A stretch of DNA of 64,000 nt. Source: Laburnicola sp. R22_1. Lineage: Eukaryota > Ascomycota > Dothideomycetes > Pleosporales > Didymosphaeriaceae. The notes beneath the pieces are model-generated. The model was not told the DNA's origin and searched no databases. It saw only the letters and a program-made list of their open reading frames with translations. Every line of letters begins with the position of its first letter. Within the stretch, counting starts at the first letter, position 1. Positions 1-11,992 of this stretch are shown piece after piece. Position numbers and translations under genes: made by a program. Location: assembly GCA_014281115.1 (NCBI GenBank), contig JACONQ010000012.1:1426001-1490000 (forward strand). Direction: 5' to 3'.

Positions 1-1215
1 TTTACTAGTTTTTTATAAGGAACTAATAGAGTATTTTAACTATAGCTTTATTTAGGTAAGTAAGTCTAGCGTTATAGGACTAGTATTATTTATGAGGAAA
101 TTTAAAGGAGGTTTATAGTTTTATATAAACTATAGGATATTAAATATCCTATTAAAAAAGAACTACTACCTCCTCCCTCTTATTAGGGAAATATTGCAGC
201 TTCTTACTAAAGCTAAGTAGCTAATAAAGTTACATTTAATTTAGGCCTTTTATAAGTTAAAAATAGCAAATAAAAAAATAAAAAATCGTCTTCTAAACCT
301 AGTTTAGCTTGTATAAGTAGCTAGTAGTCCCCTTTAGACTAGGTAATACACTAAGCACCTTCTAGAGATATATTAACTATATTCTAAGAAAGTACCTAAA
401 TAACTTCTACTTTACTTATATAAATACTATCTTTATATTTTCTAGTAAATTTTTAAGAAACTATTACAACAAAGTATAATAGGTAGTAAAGAAGTTAGAT
501 AAGGTAGGGCTACACTCAGATATTAAAAAGTATAAGTTTATACTTACTAAGACTAAGTACTTTAGATTTATTATAAAGAATAGAAAAGGTTAAAGCTATC
601 TAGGATTAGGCTTCTCCGATAGATATAAAGGGTGTTTAAAGTTTGTTAGAATTTGCTAACTTCTACTAAAGATTTATAAAGAACTTTTTAGAAGTAATAT
701 TTCTATTAATAAAGTTAATTAGAAAGAAAACTCCCTTTTTATAGTAGTAGGAATAATAGTAGGCCTTTAACTATCTAAAGAAAGTATTCTACACTAAGCC
801 TACGCTAGTCTACTTTAATACTAAGAAGGAAGAAGTATTAAAAGCTAACTCCTTAGGCTAGGCCTCTAGAGCTTACTTCTTGCAATTTAATATAGAAGAG
901 GTCCTTAGGCTCATTACCTACTTTTTACTAAGTATACTCCTATAGAGGCAAACTATATAATTTATAATAAGGAGATACTTATAGTTATTAAAGTAACTAA
1001 GAAGTAGTATAATATATTCTAGGCTGTCCCCTATACGCTTATATATACTAATTATAAAAATCTTATATACTTTATAAAGTCTAGAAGGTTGGATAAGAGG
1101 TATATATACTAGACTAATACCCTTAGTAAATATAATATAATATTCTAATATAGACTAAAAACTATTAACTTATAGGCAAATGCCCTTTTGCAATACTAGT
1201 AGGATATGCCTACTA
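1..1215 (+). pseudogene. Ty3/Gypsy pol remnant: reverse transcriptase and RNase H, RIP-degraded
   Basis: This is the inner part of a Ty3/Gypsy polyprotein whose upstream end lies outside the window. Read through the many TAA/TAG stops and a few frame changes, it keeps the family order. An RT palm segment PFRLGNTLSTFQRYIN (family form PFGLxNAPxTFQ) lies at about 325-372. A damaged YIDDILIFS active-site block, now YINTIFIFS, lies at about 416-442. A TKYxxFII block follows near 552-575, and an RNase H segment TNYKNLIYF (family TDHKNLxYF) at about 1047-1071. The frame ends in a tether-like segment near 1120-1210. Stops sit where CAA, CAG or TGG codons would be, and the catalytic aspartates are gone. 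The copy is inactive. Family assignment is confident; the exact clade is not. Confidence 0.85.
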
Positions 1216-3560
1216 ATACTAAAGATAAGTAGATTAAGTTCTATAAAATCTAACTTCTTAAGGAGGTTTCTTTAGGTAATAAAAATATTAAGCTTTAAAT
1301 ATCTATAGTCTTAGTAATATAAGCTCTGCCTAAGAGACTTAACTTCTCTAAGAAAGAAGAGAGCTAGGCTAAATATAAGAAACGCTAGTCTTTTCTTTCA
1401 TACTTACTAGAAGAGTTTCCTCCTAAACTAAAAATACACCCCCTAGTAAATCTAGACTTAAATAAACTATAGTTTTATAGCTTAGAAGACAATCTTATAT
1501 TAAGAGAAGTAAAGAAGTATATTCTTTACTATAGGCGCACTTTCTTTTTCTTTCTAAACCTAAGGATTACTATATAAAAATGTAATATTAATATTGCTAG
1601 TTACCTTAGTACTAGAAATAAAGATAGATTCTTAACTAGAAACCCTTTTAAATAATACTAGTTGCTGCAGTCTATACCTCCTCTATATTTAGACATCTAG
1701 GGAGAGAAATTATCTATAAAATAGTTACTAGATTATACTTCTTTTTAGAGATATTAAGCTTTATCTATAAATTTATTAAAAACTATAATATATATAAAAG
1801 AACTAAGCTATAAAGAGATGTAAAATAAGGGCTACTAAAACCTCTTTACCTTTTAGACTAAATATAGAAGAAGATCTCTATAAACTTTATTATTAAGCTT
1901 TTTATAAGTAGGGAAATATAAATATAATAATAGTGTGTAATAGACTAGAGAAAGGAATAGTTTTAGTCCTCCTACTAGACTTAGAGGTAGAAATAGTAGT
2001 AGAGGTGTTTTTCTATTATATTATAGCCTACTATTAGCTTTCTAATACTATAACCTCTAACTATAGAAGTTATTTTATAAGACACTGTAAGAGGCATCTA
2101 TATAAGAGGATAAATATTTAAAGGAAATTATTCTTCTTTAATTACTTAGAAACTAATAGCACTATAAAATATATAAATTGTACAACTAAAGTATACTTTT
2201 GCGCCTTTATATAATAGGACTAAAAGGATTAGGCTTTATACTATTTTATAGCGTAAAAAGCTACTTTTACTAAAGCAGCACTATTATTTCTTTAGTATAA
2301 ATATAATGCAGACATATTTAAGCTAAATATAAAGATAGAAGCTATTAACTATTACAAGTAGAATTTGTAGCTAGTAAAGTCTATTAAAGCTTTACTATAA
2401 AAGTTCTAAAAAGTTTTTATACTTATTTAAGTTAGAATAGCTAAGTTCTAATAAGAGTAGAAGTAGTAAGTAAACTAGCACTAGAGAAATACTCCTATAT
2501 TAAAGGAAGAAGACAAAGTCTAGCTCTAGTATAAGAACTACTTATCTAACTCCTACCCTAATAAAAAGTGAGACTAGAAAAATACAAAGCTGATAGTTAT
2601 ATAAATAGTAAACTTTTATAATATAGAACTAAATATTTTATCTAAAGTTTAGCTAGTGTTCTTAGTAAATTATCTATACCTAGCTAGAGAAGACCTTTTC
2701 CCTAGCTAGGCTATAGATAATAGGAAACTAGAGGCTATTATTATTAAAGAAGAAGAGAAATAGATTATAAAAGATATCTTAGCTAAGAAACCTACCTAAA
2801 GAGGGAAGAGGCTATAGAGATTACTATACTAAGTTAAGTAGTTAAATAATACTAACCTAATTTAAGAACTTATTATAAATCGCTTTACTATAAAGATATT
2901 AGATTGCTAGAAAATATATACCTTTTTATTCTAAAATAATAATAAAAAGTTACTTATATACTTTTATAGAAACTTTCTAAACTAATAAATATACTATGGC
3001 TCCTAGTATAGGAGTTGCATTCTTAGTAAAGAACTTAGAAAGCCTTTACTAAAGGAAGATTAGAATAAGCCTAGACTTCTAGTCCTCTCTACTAATTACT
3101 TAAGGATTAGTAAAGAATAAGACTATAATCTGCTTAGAAAAGTAGGAAATATATAAGAAAGTACTATAAATTATTTAAAAGTGTTGACTTTAGTATAAGC
3201 TAGTAGAAGAAGGAAGAATGATCCTCTCTATAACAAAATAATATAGATTCTAAGCAATAGAAAGTAGGGTAATTAGGAAGAGGAGAAGAAAGGGCTATTT
3301 AGAGGAGGATATTATAAAGAAGGGGAAATAAATATAGTATAACTAAAAGGATTAAAGTCTTTTAGGAGCTAAGCTTATAGCTTAGCTATACTTATAAAGT
3401 TATAAACTATATAAGAAAATACTTTTAGACTTCTATAATAAGGCTAGATATAGGAATAGAAAAATTCTAATATTTTAGAAAAATAAATAGAAATACTACT
3501 CCTTCCGTATAAACTTGCTCTTACTTAGATTAGAATTTAGATCTATTCTCTTAACCTTTT
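1216..3560. other. RIP-mutated repeat sequence, not assigned
   Basis: There is no open frame of gene length. Long stretches on the plus strand read as charged protein if TAA/TAG are ignored, for example around 2440-3350, so this was once coding, probably the rest of the element to the left or another element inserted behind it. I could not recognise an integrase zinc finger or catalytic core here, which would be expected after Gypsy RNase H. No LTR, TIR or tandem repeat was seen. Confidence 0.5.
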
Positions 3561-5095
3561 TATAATATGTCGTTTTCATAAAATATAAATAACTGAATAT
3601 TTTTTTGCAATCTTTATAGAAAAGAAAAAAATTAAAGTGGTAAAGGATAGTAAGTTAATTAAAGCCAATAGCTATAAAACCTAAAACCTACTTAATATAC
3701 TTTAAAAGAGTAGTAATTTTATATTCTTCTAATATCTTACTAGCACAGATAGTCTTTATAATATCTAGGATAAGCTTAACTAGATTTTGATAGGAAGGCT
3801 CTAGAATAGGTAGAGTAGAAGTAGCAATTAACTATAGCATAATATTAGCTAAAGAAGACAAACTCTAAAACCTAGGACTTATAGTAAGTTTATTAGGAAG
3901 AGCTTAAAGAATAGTATAAGTATTTTACTAAACTATAAGAATTTAATATAAAAGCTCTATATCCTATCTAGAATATCTAGTATTAGTATTATTTATTTTC
4001 TAGAACTTAACTTAAGCACTTTAGATAGTAGAGCTGTGCTTATAGATAATGATATTAAGATAAGCTTACTAGAGATTAATAAGGGGCTTACTAGTATAAT
4101 TTTTATTATAGAGAGCATACTCTAGAACAAGGTTAGCAAACTTAGTCTTAGTAGAGTCTTCTTATAAGCTATCCTAAATCTAGGATATATATTAGCAAGA
4201 AAAAGGTTTGCTAAAAAATTATTATATCTTGCCTAAGCACTTACTAGAGTAGAGAATATAAGCCTTATAGTTATACTTTTTTTTATAAGTCTTTACGCAT
4301 AAAAAGTAAACTACTTAAGACAGCACTAGTAAAACTTCTTATAAATATAGTCAGCCTTAAAGATAAAGTCTTTAGATATTATATAGATAGCTTTTAGAGT
4401 CTTTTAATTATAGCCTAAGCTCTTAAAGAACTACTTAGAATTAGTAGGGAATAACGTAGAAAAACTAAAAAACTAACGTTTTAATAGTTTTCTATAGTCT
4501 TATTATATATAAACTCCTTAAGGTCCTTTACACTATAGGCGTCTAGAGTAAGAAGTAAAGGCTTACTATTATAAGTAGAAGCGCTATAGGTTAAAATCTT
4601 TATAAGGGAATACTAAGCTATAGTTAAGCTAGACTTTATACACTTACTTAGAGTTATAAGGCCTAGTGTAATATATTACTTAGAGGCTTTGCCTATAATA
4701 GATATTAGTAATAGTAAAAATAGTACTAAAGTAGGAGGAATAAAAAATAGTACTAAAGTAGGGGGAAAGAGATAAGAGGAGTGTAGTGCAATATTAATAA
4801 GAAGTGTTGCAGATATATTAGCAGAGTAGAGGAGAAAGGCAAAACTAAGGTAGGAATCTTTTTTTATTTACCTTAGCTAGAGCAAATAATAAATAACGCT
4901 AGCGCGAATTCTTAACTAAAATAGGCAACTACACTAAAGAAACTAAGAGATATAAATATAAGCGCACTAGATATAATAACTAGGTTGCCTACTAGAGGTA
5001 AAAAGACCTAGTATATATAGTACTAAACATATTTTTAAGACTTTAGGCGCGTAAAGAGGGGATCTAGCTACTACTATAGGGAGGAATTTTTTAGA
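3561..5095. other. RIP-mutated sequence, nothing assignable
   Basis: This is AT-rich, TpA-rich sequence without an open frame. A short local duplication of an agtactaaagtaggrgg motif lies near 4719-4765. Otherwise no repeat ends, RNA gene or recognisable protein block was found on either strand. Confidence 0.4.
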
Positions 5096-5101
5096 GGGGG
5101 G

Positions 5102-5115
5102 GTATATATAAGGGG
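5102..5115 (+). promoter_or_regulatory. TATA-like box before a degraded ORF
   Basis: A clean GTATATATAAGGGG box follows a G-rich stretch and lies about 60-75 bp before the ATG at 5176. Position and spacing fit a transposon promoter. This is inference from sequence only. Confidence 0.4.
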
Positions 5116-5175
5116 ATAAGCGCCCTTTTACTAGTTACTTAGCCTACTACCTTACAGCTTTAGAGCTCTTAGTCT

Positions 5176-5712
5176 ATGCTTCTTAAAGCCTTAGAGCGCT
5201 AAGTCCATACTCCTACTAAGCTAGAAGTATATAAGTTAATAGCTAGAGTTGTCTTTAAAACTCTATTAAATTATAAGTTTACTTAGGCAACTCCAACCTC
5301 TTAGTCCAAAGCTCCTTACAAGATTTCTCTTAATTGGTCTAGCTATAGCAGAGAGTACTCTTTAGGTCTATTAGTTTCTTTAATAAAATATAAGAAGATA
5401 ATCCTCTCTTTAAATTAATATTATTATTACTAAAAAGGTTAGCGTCCTTAGCCTAAAATTAGGGCTGCTTAATAGACAGTGCAACGATCTTAAGTAGCTT
5501 ATTAGCTAGATTAGAGCTAGTAGCTAAAGGCCCTAAATAATTAGTACTACGCTAAAGAGAGTTCTATAGTAGAGATAAAGGGACTTATAAGTAGTTTAAA
5601 CACCCTATCTACTATCCTAGTAAGTAAAACTAGTAGTTCCAGAGTAATTATAAGGACTAAGTAGTTAATTACTAAATATTAAAGCGCGCTAAGTTAAATA
5701 ATCCTTAGAATT
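5176..5712 (+). pseudogene. Degraded ORF of unknown transposon, split by family A copy A1
   Basis: A frame opens with ATG at 5176 and reads as a basic, polar protein start (MLLKALERQVHTP...) with only TAA/TAG stops after it, as expected for a coding sequence hit by RIP. At 5712 it is broken by the insertion of A1. A similar reading resumes after 6880 (an LKIINKSTSISQLRQ-like stretch near 6955-7000). The TATA-like box just upstream and the gag- or ORF1-like composition suggest a retroelement, but I do not recognise a family. Nothing functional remains. Confidence 0.4.
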
Positions 5713-5726
5713 TATACTACGCTAGC

Positions 5727-6865
5727 GGTCGGCTTACTAAACACCTTTTTTAACCTGTTTTTTTAGTTTGAGGTTAAAGTAGGTTAAGATAGAAGGCTAT
5801 TATATACTATATACAGCATCTAATTCTAATTAAAGACTAACCTTAAACACTACCTAATAATGTAATAATAGTTTAAACTTACTTGCACTCTATCTATACC
5901 TTATAAGCTTCTAACCTATATAAGATTTACTTACGCTGTATACAGTATACCTAGCTTATTACTACTACTATTATTAGTTATTCTTACTCGCGCTACTATG
6001 CGGTATACTTACTTAGATAAGCTAACTTAATAGTAATAATAGTAATAATAGCTACAAGAATTTTATAGATCTATATAATATTCTTACTACTTTATTGCTT
6101 ATTAATAAACACTTTATTATTCTTCTTTTATATCCCCTACTAGATTCTATTACTAATAAAGAGTAATTATATTTACTAGAGTAGAAATTTAATCTTATAG
6201 TCCTTTGCAAACTAGATAAGCTGCCAACCTAACTAGTACACTAGGACTACTTTATAGATAGTTAAGTATACCTACTCCTTACACTAAATAAATATCTAGA
6301 TAGAATAGAACTCTAGCGTAGTTACTTTAATAGTAGTGGCGCGCATCTTTAGCGTAGACTTTTTAGCAATAGCGAGTACTTATTTAGAAATAATATTAAT
6401 GCCTAAAAGGATAGTAGGGCATAGAGGAATAGTAGAAGATTTGTTAAAGACAATCTTAATATAGTAATAAAGTAATAAATATATATTTAGTATATATTAC
6501 TCTTATTCTACTTATAAAGTAGTACGTACCTATTAATATATTAACTTATATTATTTGCAATAATTTAGATAGTAGTTTGCAACTTAGGATAGTAGAGGAA
6601 GGATAGATAACTACAGCGTAGCCGCGCTAAAGTTTTATCCCTCCCCTAAAGTTCTAAGTAGCCTTTTTATAAAAACTTTGCATATAGAACCTATGCGCGC
6701 TAAAACTGCTAAACTTGCTTAGTAGTTTAAACGCGCTTTTTTTGTAATTACTACTTTTTTTACACTCTTTTTAAATACTAAGTAGGGGGCTCTGCTTCTT
6801 TTGTTATAATATTTAAGATAAAAGCCTTTGTTGTGATACTCCTAGGTAGTTAATTTAACGTCACA
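5727..6865 (+). mobile_element. Family A full-length copy A1 (retroposon-like)
   Basis: This is one of four near full-length copies of a repeat of about 1.1 kb that all start with a GTyrGCTTrCyAAACrCC-type sequence and end in TTAACGyCACA. It has no terminal inverted repeats and no A tail. The 14-bp sequence TATACTACGCTAGC lies directly before (5713-5726) and after (6866-6879) the copy, an exact target-site duplication. The last 150 bp carry a G/C-rich inverted repeat and a block ending in the CAGAGCCCCCTGC-type sequence seen in all truncated copies. A plus-strand frame at about 6165-6480 is shared with family G. Long target duplications and one fixed end suggest target-primed reverse transcription; no reverse transcriptase is present, so it would be non-autonomous. 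Confidence 0.8.
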
Positions 6866-6879
6866 TATACTACGCTAGC

Positions 6880-7600
6880 TAAATAGATTTCTAAAATTTT
6901 ATAACTTCTAAGATTATTATTAATTATTAGAAGAAGTGTAATGTCTCAGTTATACTTAAAGATTATTAATAAGAGCACTAGTATTAGCTAACTAAGATAA
7001 ACCTTAATTAGAAATAATTAGACAACCCTAATTCTTTTAACTAATTAACGCTAAGAATTAAGAATAAGTAATAATATCTCTTTTTAGATATATAATAGAA
7101 TTAACTAGATTTATAATTTTCTACTAAGAGGGTGTACCTAATTCTTAATTAAATTAAGTAGTTAATACGCTAGCCTATCTAGTTAAGTTTAAAATTCACA
7201 CTATAATATTCTTTAAAGGTAATAACTATATAGCCTTAATTAAAGTAAATTAAGCTTTGCTTAAGAGAGTACAATAATTAACTATAGCTAGAGTATTAGA
7301 CTTACACTTTAAAGAGTTACTAGTTATTTAAGTAACTTATTACTTTAATAACTAAGGCTAAGTAATCTTATATAAAGTAGAAGTAGATTGGTAAAATAAA
7401 TTGCAAATGCTAGTAACCTAAGTAGATTACTACGTGTTAATTATAGCTATAGGAATACTGATATATTATTTAGAAGATTGGTTAATTAACTAATTTATAA
7501 TTATATAACCTTATAGCGCACCTAAACCAGTCTAAGTAGTACTATACTAAAGATTCTAACTCTATAAAGCGTAATTAAGCATTAATATTAAGTACTTTAT
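6880..7600. other. Continuation of the sequence that A1 interrupted
   Basis: RIP-mutated sequence directly after the right-hand target duplication of A1. Part of it reads in a frame resembling the ORF remnant left of A1. No other element is identified. Confidence 0.35.
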
Positions 7601-7601
7601 A

Positions 7602-7735
7602 TGTGTGCCATTAAATTAACTACCTAGATGTACCACGACAAAGGCTTTTATCTTAAATAACATGACACAAAAAGCAGAGCCCCCTGCTTAGTAATTAAAA
7701 AAAAGCGTGAAAAGGTGGTTACAAAAATGCGAAAA
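7602..7735 (-). mobile_element. Family A, 5'-truncated copy
   Basis: About 134 bp matching the terminal part of family A in reverse orientation, beginning with the element's constant end (TGTGyGCC..TTAAATTAACTACC) and including the CAGAGCCCCCTGCTTAG block. The rest of the element is missing. A flanking duplication is possible (TAAGTACTTTATA against TAAGTTATATTATA) but imperfect. Confidence 0.7.
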
Positions 7736-8166
7736 TAAGTTATATTATAAAATAAAAGCGCTTAATTAGATAGACTTATTTAAGTAAGATTAATCTAACC
7801 TATAGAAGTATTATTAACTAGTGTAATAGTACTGTAATCTCCTAAAGAAGATTAGTATTCACTACCCTTACTTAAGAGGAGATTATAAGATAAAATACTA
7901 CCCTCTTTTATCTTCTTCTTACTTAAGCATATCTTTAAGCAATCTTTAAGATACTTTAGAATATTAGGATAAGAAGATTCGTACTACCTAGATTAATAAA
8001 TAATTAGAAAAAGTGCAAATAATTATATACTAAATTGTTATTTGCCTAACACTAAATAAACTAGCACGCTTTATTTTTAAACTCCTTAAGTCTAGAGAGT
8101 ATTCGTAAACAAGAATTACTAAAAAAATTAGAATTTTATACAAAGGCTTATACGTATAACTAGACG

Positions 8167-8167
<1 letters not shown>

Positions 8168-8209
<42 letters not shown>
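8168..8209. repeat. (TAA)n microsatellite
   Basis: About 14 perfect TAA units. Confidence 0.95.
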
Positions 8210-9754
8210 GTTTAAATGTTTACTTAATATATTTTTAAAACACCTACTATTTAAGCTACTAGAAAGACTAAATCTAAAGCATCTAGTGTATAGATACCTA
8301 TGCTTAGGGCTATATATTTAAGTAAAAGCTAAACTAAGCTTATTTTTTTTACTCTCTTCATTTATAGGAGTTTTAGAATTAATTATAAACTTAGCTTTAC
8401 TTAAAGATTTAGCTATAAGGGTAACTTAATTATTATTTTTTAATTTTAGAGTTTTTTTTGCAAGATTAGGTAGGCTTCTAAATAGGCTTAAATTACTTAA
8501 GTGTTGTAGTTTAAGCGCGTTTTTATTATATTAACTTCTTTTTAGTTATTATACGTATGCTTAAAGGATTAGTACAGCCCTTACTAAAAGCCTAATTTAA
8601 TAGACAACTAGAGCGGCGTATTAGAGTAGAAAGTTCAGTAATCTATTTTTATAATTCTTTAGCCTTACGCTTAAGTTTCTATTAATAAGGTTTTGCTTAA
8701 AATTTTATAAACTTGTAAATTAATACATTATACGCGTTCTAGTTAGTAGTTAATAATTATTAAGTAAGAATAGGGAGTAGAATAATTAACTTACGCCTAT
8801 AGAAAAACTAACTAGGGGAAATAAAAGAGGAGATAGAGAGTAGACAAGCAGAGTTTTATTATTAATAAAGAGCTATTATATAATTATATAACTATAAACA
8901 CTTAAATTACGCTATTATAAGCGATTAGTTGCTTAGTTAGGTACTTAACTTATAAGCTAATTAAAGGTAAAATTGTTTTAAATCTTATTACGTAAGTAGG
9001 CGCGCTGCTTACGCAGCCTACCTAGAGAGTGTATTATAAAAATAAGGCTCCAACTAGGTGCAATTATGTGCCTATAATTATATAAGCAGTACTATTTTAG
9101 CCCTACTCCTTTTTTTATAAGCGTATATATAGTTTGGCCCTTTAGCCTCTTTTCTTATACAGTAAGCTTATCCACTTCGCTCGCTAAATCTAAGATTCTA
9201 GCTTATTTTCCTTTATTATTATATTAAGTTGTTTATATTAGTATAATATTTAAAATTTTATTACTCTAGCCTTTTTTAAATAGTTCCTTCCCTACCTCCT
9301 TATCTTTTTGCCTTCTTTTTCTTCTTCTTTTTTCAAGTACTAATAATACTTACTTTTAATCTGCTATACCTTTTATTACTACTAAACTACTTTATATATA
9401 GTATTAACCTTTAGACGCTAGCCATTAGCGCAAATTTTAATATTTTTATTTAAGTAAATATATAGGCAATTAATATATTTAGTCTTTTACCTTTACTACT
9501 ATATTTACTATATAATAGTAAGTTTATTTACTAGTATAATATTTAAAATTACTTTAATAAGTGTATTTTTCTTTCCTATTTATAATAGCTTTATATTATA
9601 TTTAACTACTATATACTAGAAGGTCTATAATATTTCTCTTCTAGATATTATATTTAAAGTAATTAACTATAATATAAACTTTTACTTCTTTTTACTATTC
9701 TTCTTATCCTCTATATAGAGTTTAACACTACTATTACTTAATCTTTATACTATT

Positions 9755-9832
9755 ATAGTAAGAGTAAAAGGTATAGCTTATAGTAGAAGTAAAGGATATA
9801 GCTTATAGTAAAAGTAAAAGGTATTATTAACG
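9755..9832. repeat. Short tandem repeat, unit about 28 bp
   Basis: Two to three copies of a unit built of AAAAGGTATAGCTTATAGTA and GAAGTAAAGGATATAGC-like halves. Confidence 0.75.
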
Positions 9833-9887
9833 TTTCTATTACTTCTAAATTTTCTGTAAAGTAAATATAGCCACAGGCAAATCGTAT

Positions 9888-9977
9888 AGGTAGACAAGGG
9901 GCACTTTCTTCTAGTAAAAAAGCCCTTTAAAGGGGGTTAAGGGAAAATCAACACTAGTGGCCTATTGTCTATCCAAA
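9888..9977. repeat. Small hairpin, MITE-like
   Basis: The ends TAGGTAGACAAGGGGCAC and GTGGCCTATTGTCTATCC are imperfect inverted repeats of about 17 bp, and the centre holds a CCCTTTAAAGGGG palindrome. The block keeps CpA and GpG dinucleotides, so it is little touched by RIP. It could be a tiny non-autonomous DNA element or a structured RNA segment. No clear target duplication was seen. Confidence 0.45.
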
Positions 9978-10035
9978 GCGTGAATTAAAATTTCCAATAA
10001 AGTTTTTCCTAAATTAGAAGATAGTAATATGCCTT

Positions 10036-10225
10036 AATTAACTTTCTCGTCCTATAAGTTTAAATCTTAATAAATTATTAAGACTAGTAACTAGTTAAAG
10101 ATTTCTTAATTATTAGAGGTACTTGCTAATACCTTTCCCGTCCTATAAGTTTAATCTAGTAACTTCGTTAAGACTAGCTCAAATAGTTAGAAATTTCTCA
10201 ATTATTAGAGATACTAGCTTATTCA
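10036..10225. repeat. Two-copy tandem repeat, unit about 95 bp
   Basis: Two adjacent diverged copies share CGTCCTATAAGTTTAA at the left, TTAAGACTAG in the middle and a TCTTAATTATTAGAGrTACT block at the right. An open frame crosses the second copy (10123-10341) but is not protein-like. Confidence 0.75.
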
Positions 10226-10281
10226 GGCTACTTTTCTTCTTATCTATAAAGATTAGTTTTTTGATGTTTAAAAACCAGAGG

Positions 10282-10362
10282 GGGAGAGAGCGAGATTCGA
10301 ACTCGCTAAGGAGTCTAGGTTTTCGCTTATTTCTAGACTAAAATCCTCGCTTATAGTCCCCC
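10282..10362 (-). other. tRNA-like segment (Pol III B-box), probably a tRNA pseudogene or SINE part
   Basis: On the minus strand there is a perfect T-arm: stem GCGAG/CTCGC around the loop TTCGAAT (10290-10306), matching the Pol III B-box consensus. It is followed by TCTCTCC, which pairs with the first five bases of a GGGGGAC start about 80 bases upstream. Between them is a 6-bp GTCTAG/CTAGAC stem with an oversized loop of 14 bases. The D-arm is poor and two acceptor pairs are lost, so a working tRNA is unlikely. It sits at the edge of a less mutated island (about 9841-10445). No amino acid is assigned. Confidence 0.45.
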
Positions 10363-10746
10363 ACCACAGCGTAGATTCACCATCTAGACTTCTGCTATAC
10401 TTAGACAACCTTACGTCCGTACCCACCACGATACGCCCCTCCATAAAAGGTATAGCTTTATTTAAATTAGTTATTCTATTAATATTTACTACTAACCTAT
10501 AATACTTAATTTATAATATCTAATTTAATACTTAAAGTAAAATACTATACTACCTAGTAAATTTCTATACTAATACACTATAGTAGTATTCTTTAGTATA
10601 TTATAGTTATTACTCTTAAGCTTTTATAGGCCTATAGGCATAAGACCTTTTTCTTTTAAAGCTATTATAACTATTAAATTATTACTAAAGTTTAAAGTTA
10701 TTAAATATTATATTAGAGCAGTTTTCTAGGGTTTATTACTATATTA

Positions 10747-11852
10747 GTCGGCTTGCTAAACGCCTTTTTTAATCTTTTTTTAGTTTAAGGTTAAAGTAGA
10801 TTAAGATAGAAAGGTTATTATATACTATATACGGCACCTAATTCTAATTAAAGACTAACCTTAAACACTACCTAACAATGCAATAGTAGTTTAAACTTAC
10901 TTGCACCCCCTAATACCTATAAGCTTCTAATCCTAACACAATATTTACTTACGCTATACACAGCCTATCTAGATTATTATTATTACTATTATTAGTTATC
11001 TACGCTTGCGCGCTAGATAAGCTAACTTAATAGTAATAATAGTAAGAAGGATCTCGCAGATCTATATAATGCTCTTGCTACTATATAGCTTATTAATAAA
11101 CACTTTATTCTTCTTCTTTTGCGTCCCCTAATAGATAATTCTATTACTAATAAGAAGTAATTGCGTCTACTAAAGTAGGAATATAGTCTTGCTATTCTTT
11201 ACAAACTAGACTAGCTACTAGCCTAACTAGTATATAAGGATAGCCTTATAAATAGTTAAGTACACCTATTTATTACGCTAAATAAACTTATAGATAGAAT
11301 AGAACTTTAGTGTAGTTATTTTAATAGCTACTTTAATAGTAGTAGTATAAATCTTTAGTATATACTTTTAAGTAATAGTAAGTACTTCTTTAGAAATAAC
11401 ATTACTGCCTAGATAGATAATAGGACGTAGGCGTAGAGAGATAGTAGGAGATTTGTTAAAGATAACCTTAATATAGCAATAGATTAATAGTATATCTAGT
11501 ACGCATTACCTTTATTCTATTTATAAGAAAAAGTATATACTTATTAATATATTAACTTATATTATTTGCAACAATTAGAATAGCAAAGAAAAAGGGAGGA
11601 TAACTATAGTATAGCGGCGCTAAAGTTTTATTCCTTCCCTACTAAAGTTCTAAGTAGCCTCTTTATAAAAATTTTGTTTATAGAAGCTTCTACGCTAAGA
11701 CTCGCTTAGGGAGTTCAAACGCGCTTTTTTTTGTAATTACTTTTATTACGCTCTTTTTAATTACTAAGCAGGGGACTCTGCTTTTTTTATTATGTTATTT
11801 AAGATAAAAGCCTTTATTATGCTACCCCTACGTAGATTTAATTAACACCACA
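10747..11852 (+). mobile_element. Family A full-length copy A2
   Basis: It runs from the common start (GTCGGCTTGCTAAACGCC) to the common end (TTAACACCACA). The flanks TTACTATATTA (10736-10746) and TTACTATAATA (from 11853) are a near-perfect 11-bp target duplication. Compared with A1 it shows mainly C/T and G/A differences, as RIP would produce, plus small indels. The shared plus-strand reading frame is present but broken by several TAG/TAA codons. Confidence 0.8.
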
Positions 11853-11992
11853 TTACTATAATAATTTAACTAAAATATATAGCGCATGAATTATTTATAT
11901 ATGTTTATATCTAGATATATTAAGCCTTTAAGCTAGAATTATTATTAATAGTAATTAAGTAAAAATATATAATCATTAAGCGCTTATAGGTG

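Larger units (their letters stand above)
7736..9840. other. RIP-mutated sequence without gene
   Basis: There is no open frame and no recognised protein. It holds a TAA microsatellite (8168-8209), a TATA-like box (GCGTATATATAGTTTGG, about 9121-9137) followed by pyrimidine-rich sequence that could be the promoter part of an old LTR, and a short tandem repeat at its right end. No partner LTR was found. Confidence 0.4.

Noticed and set aside
10123..10341. 72-codon plus-strand open frame
   Set aside because: It overlaps the 95-bp duplicated block and the antisense of the tRNA-like segment, and has no protein-like composition or neighbours.
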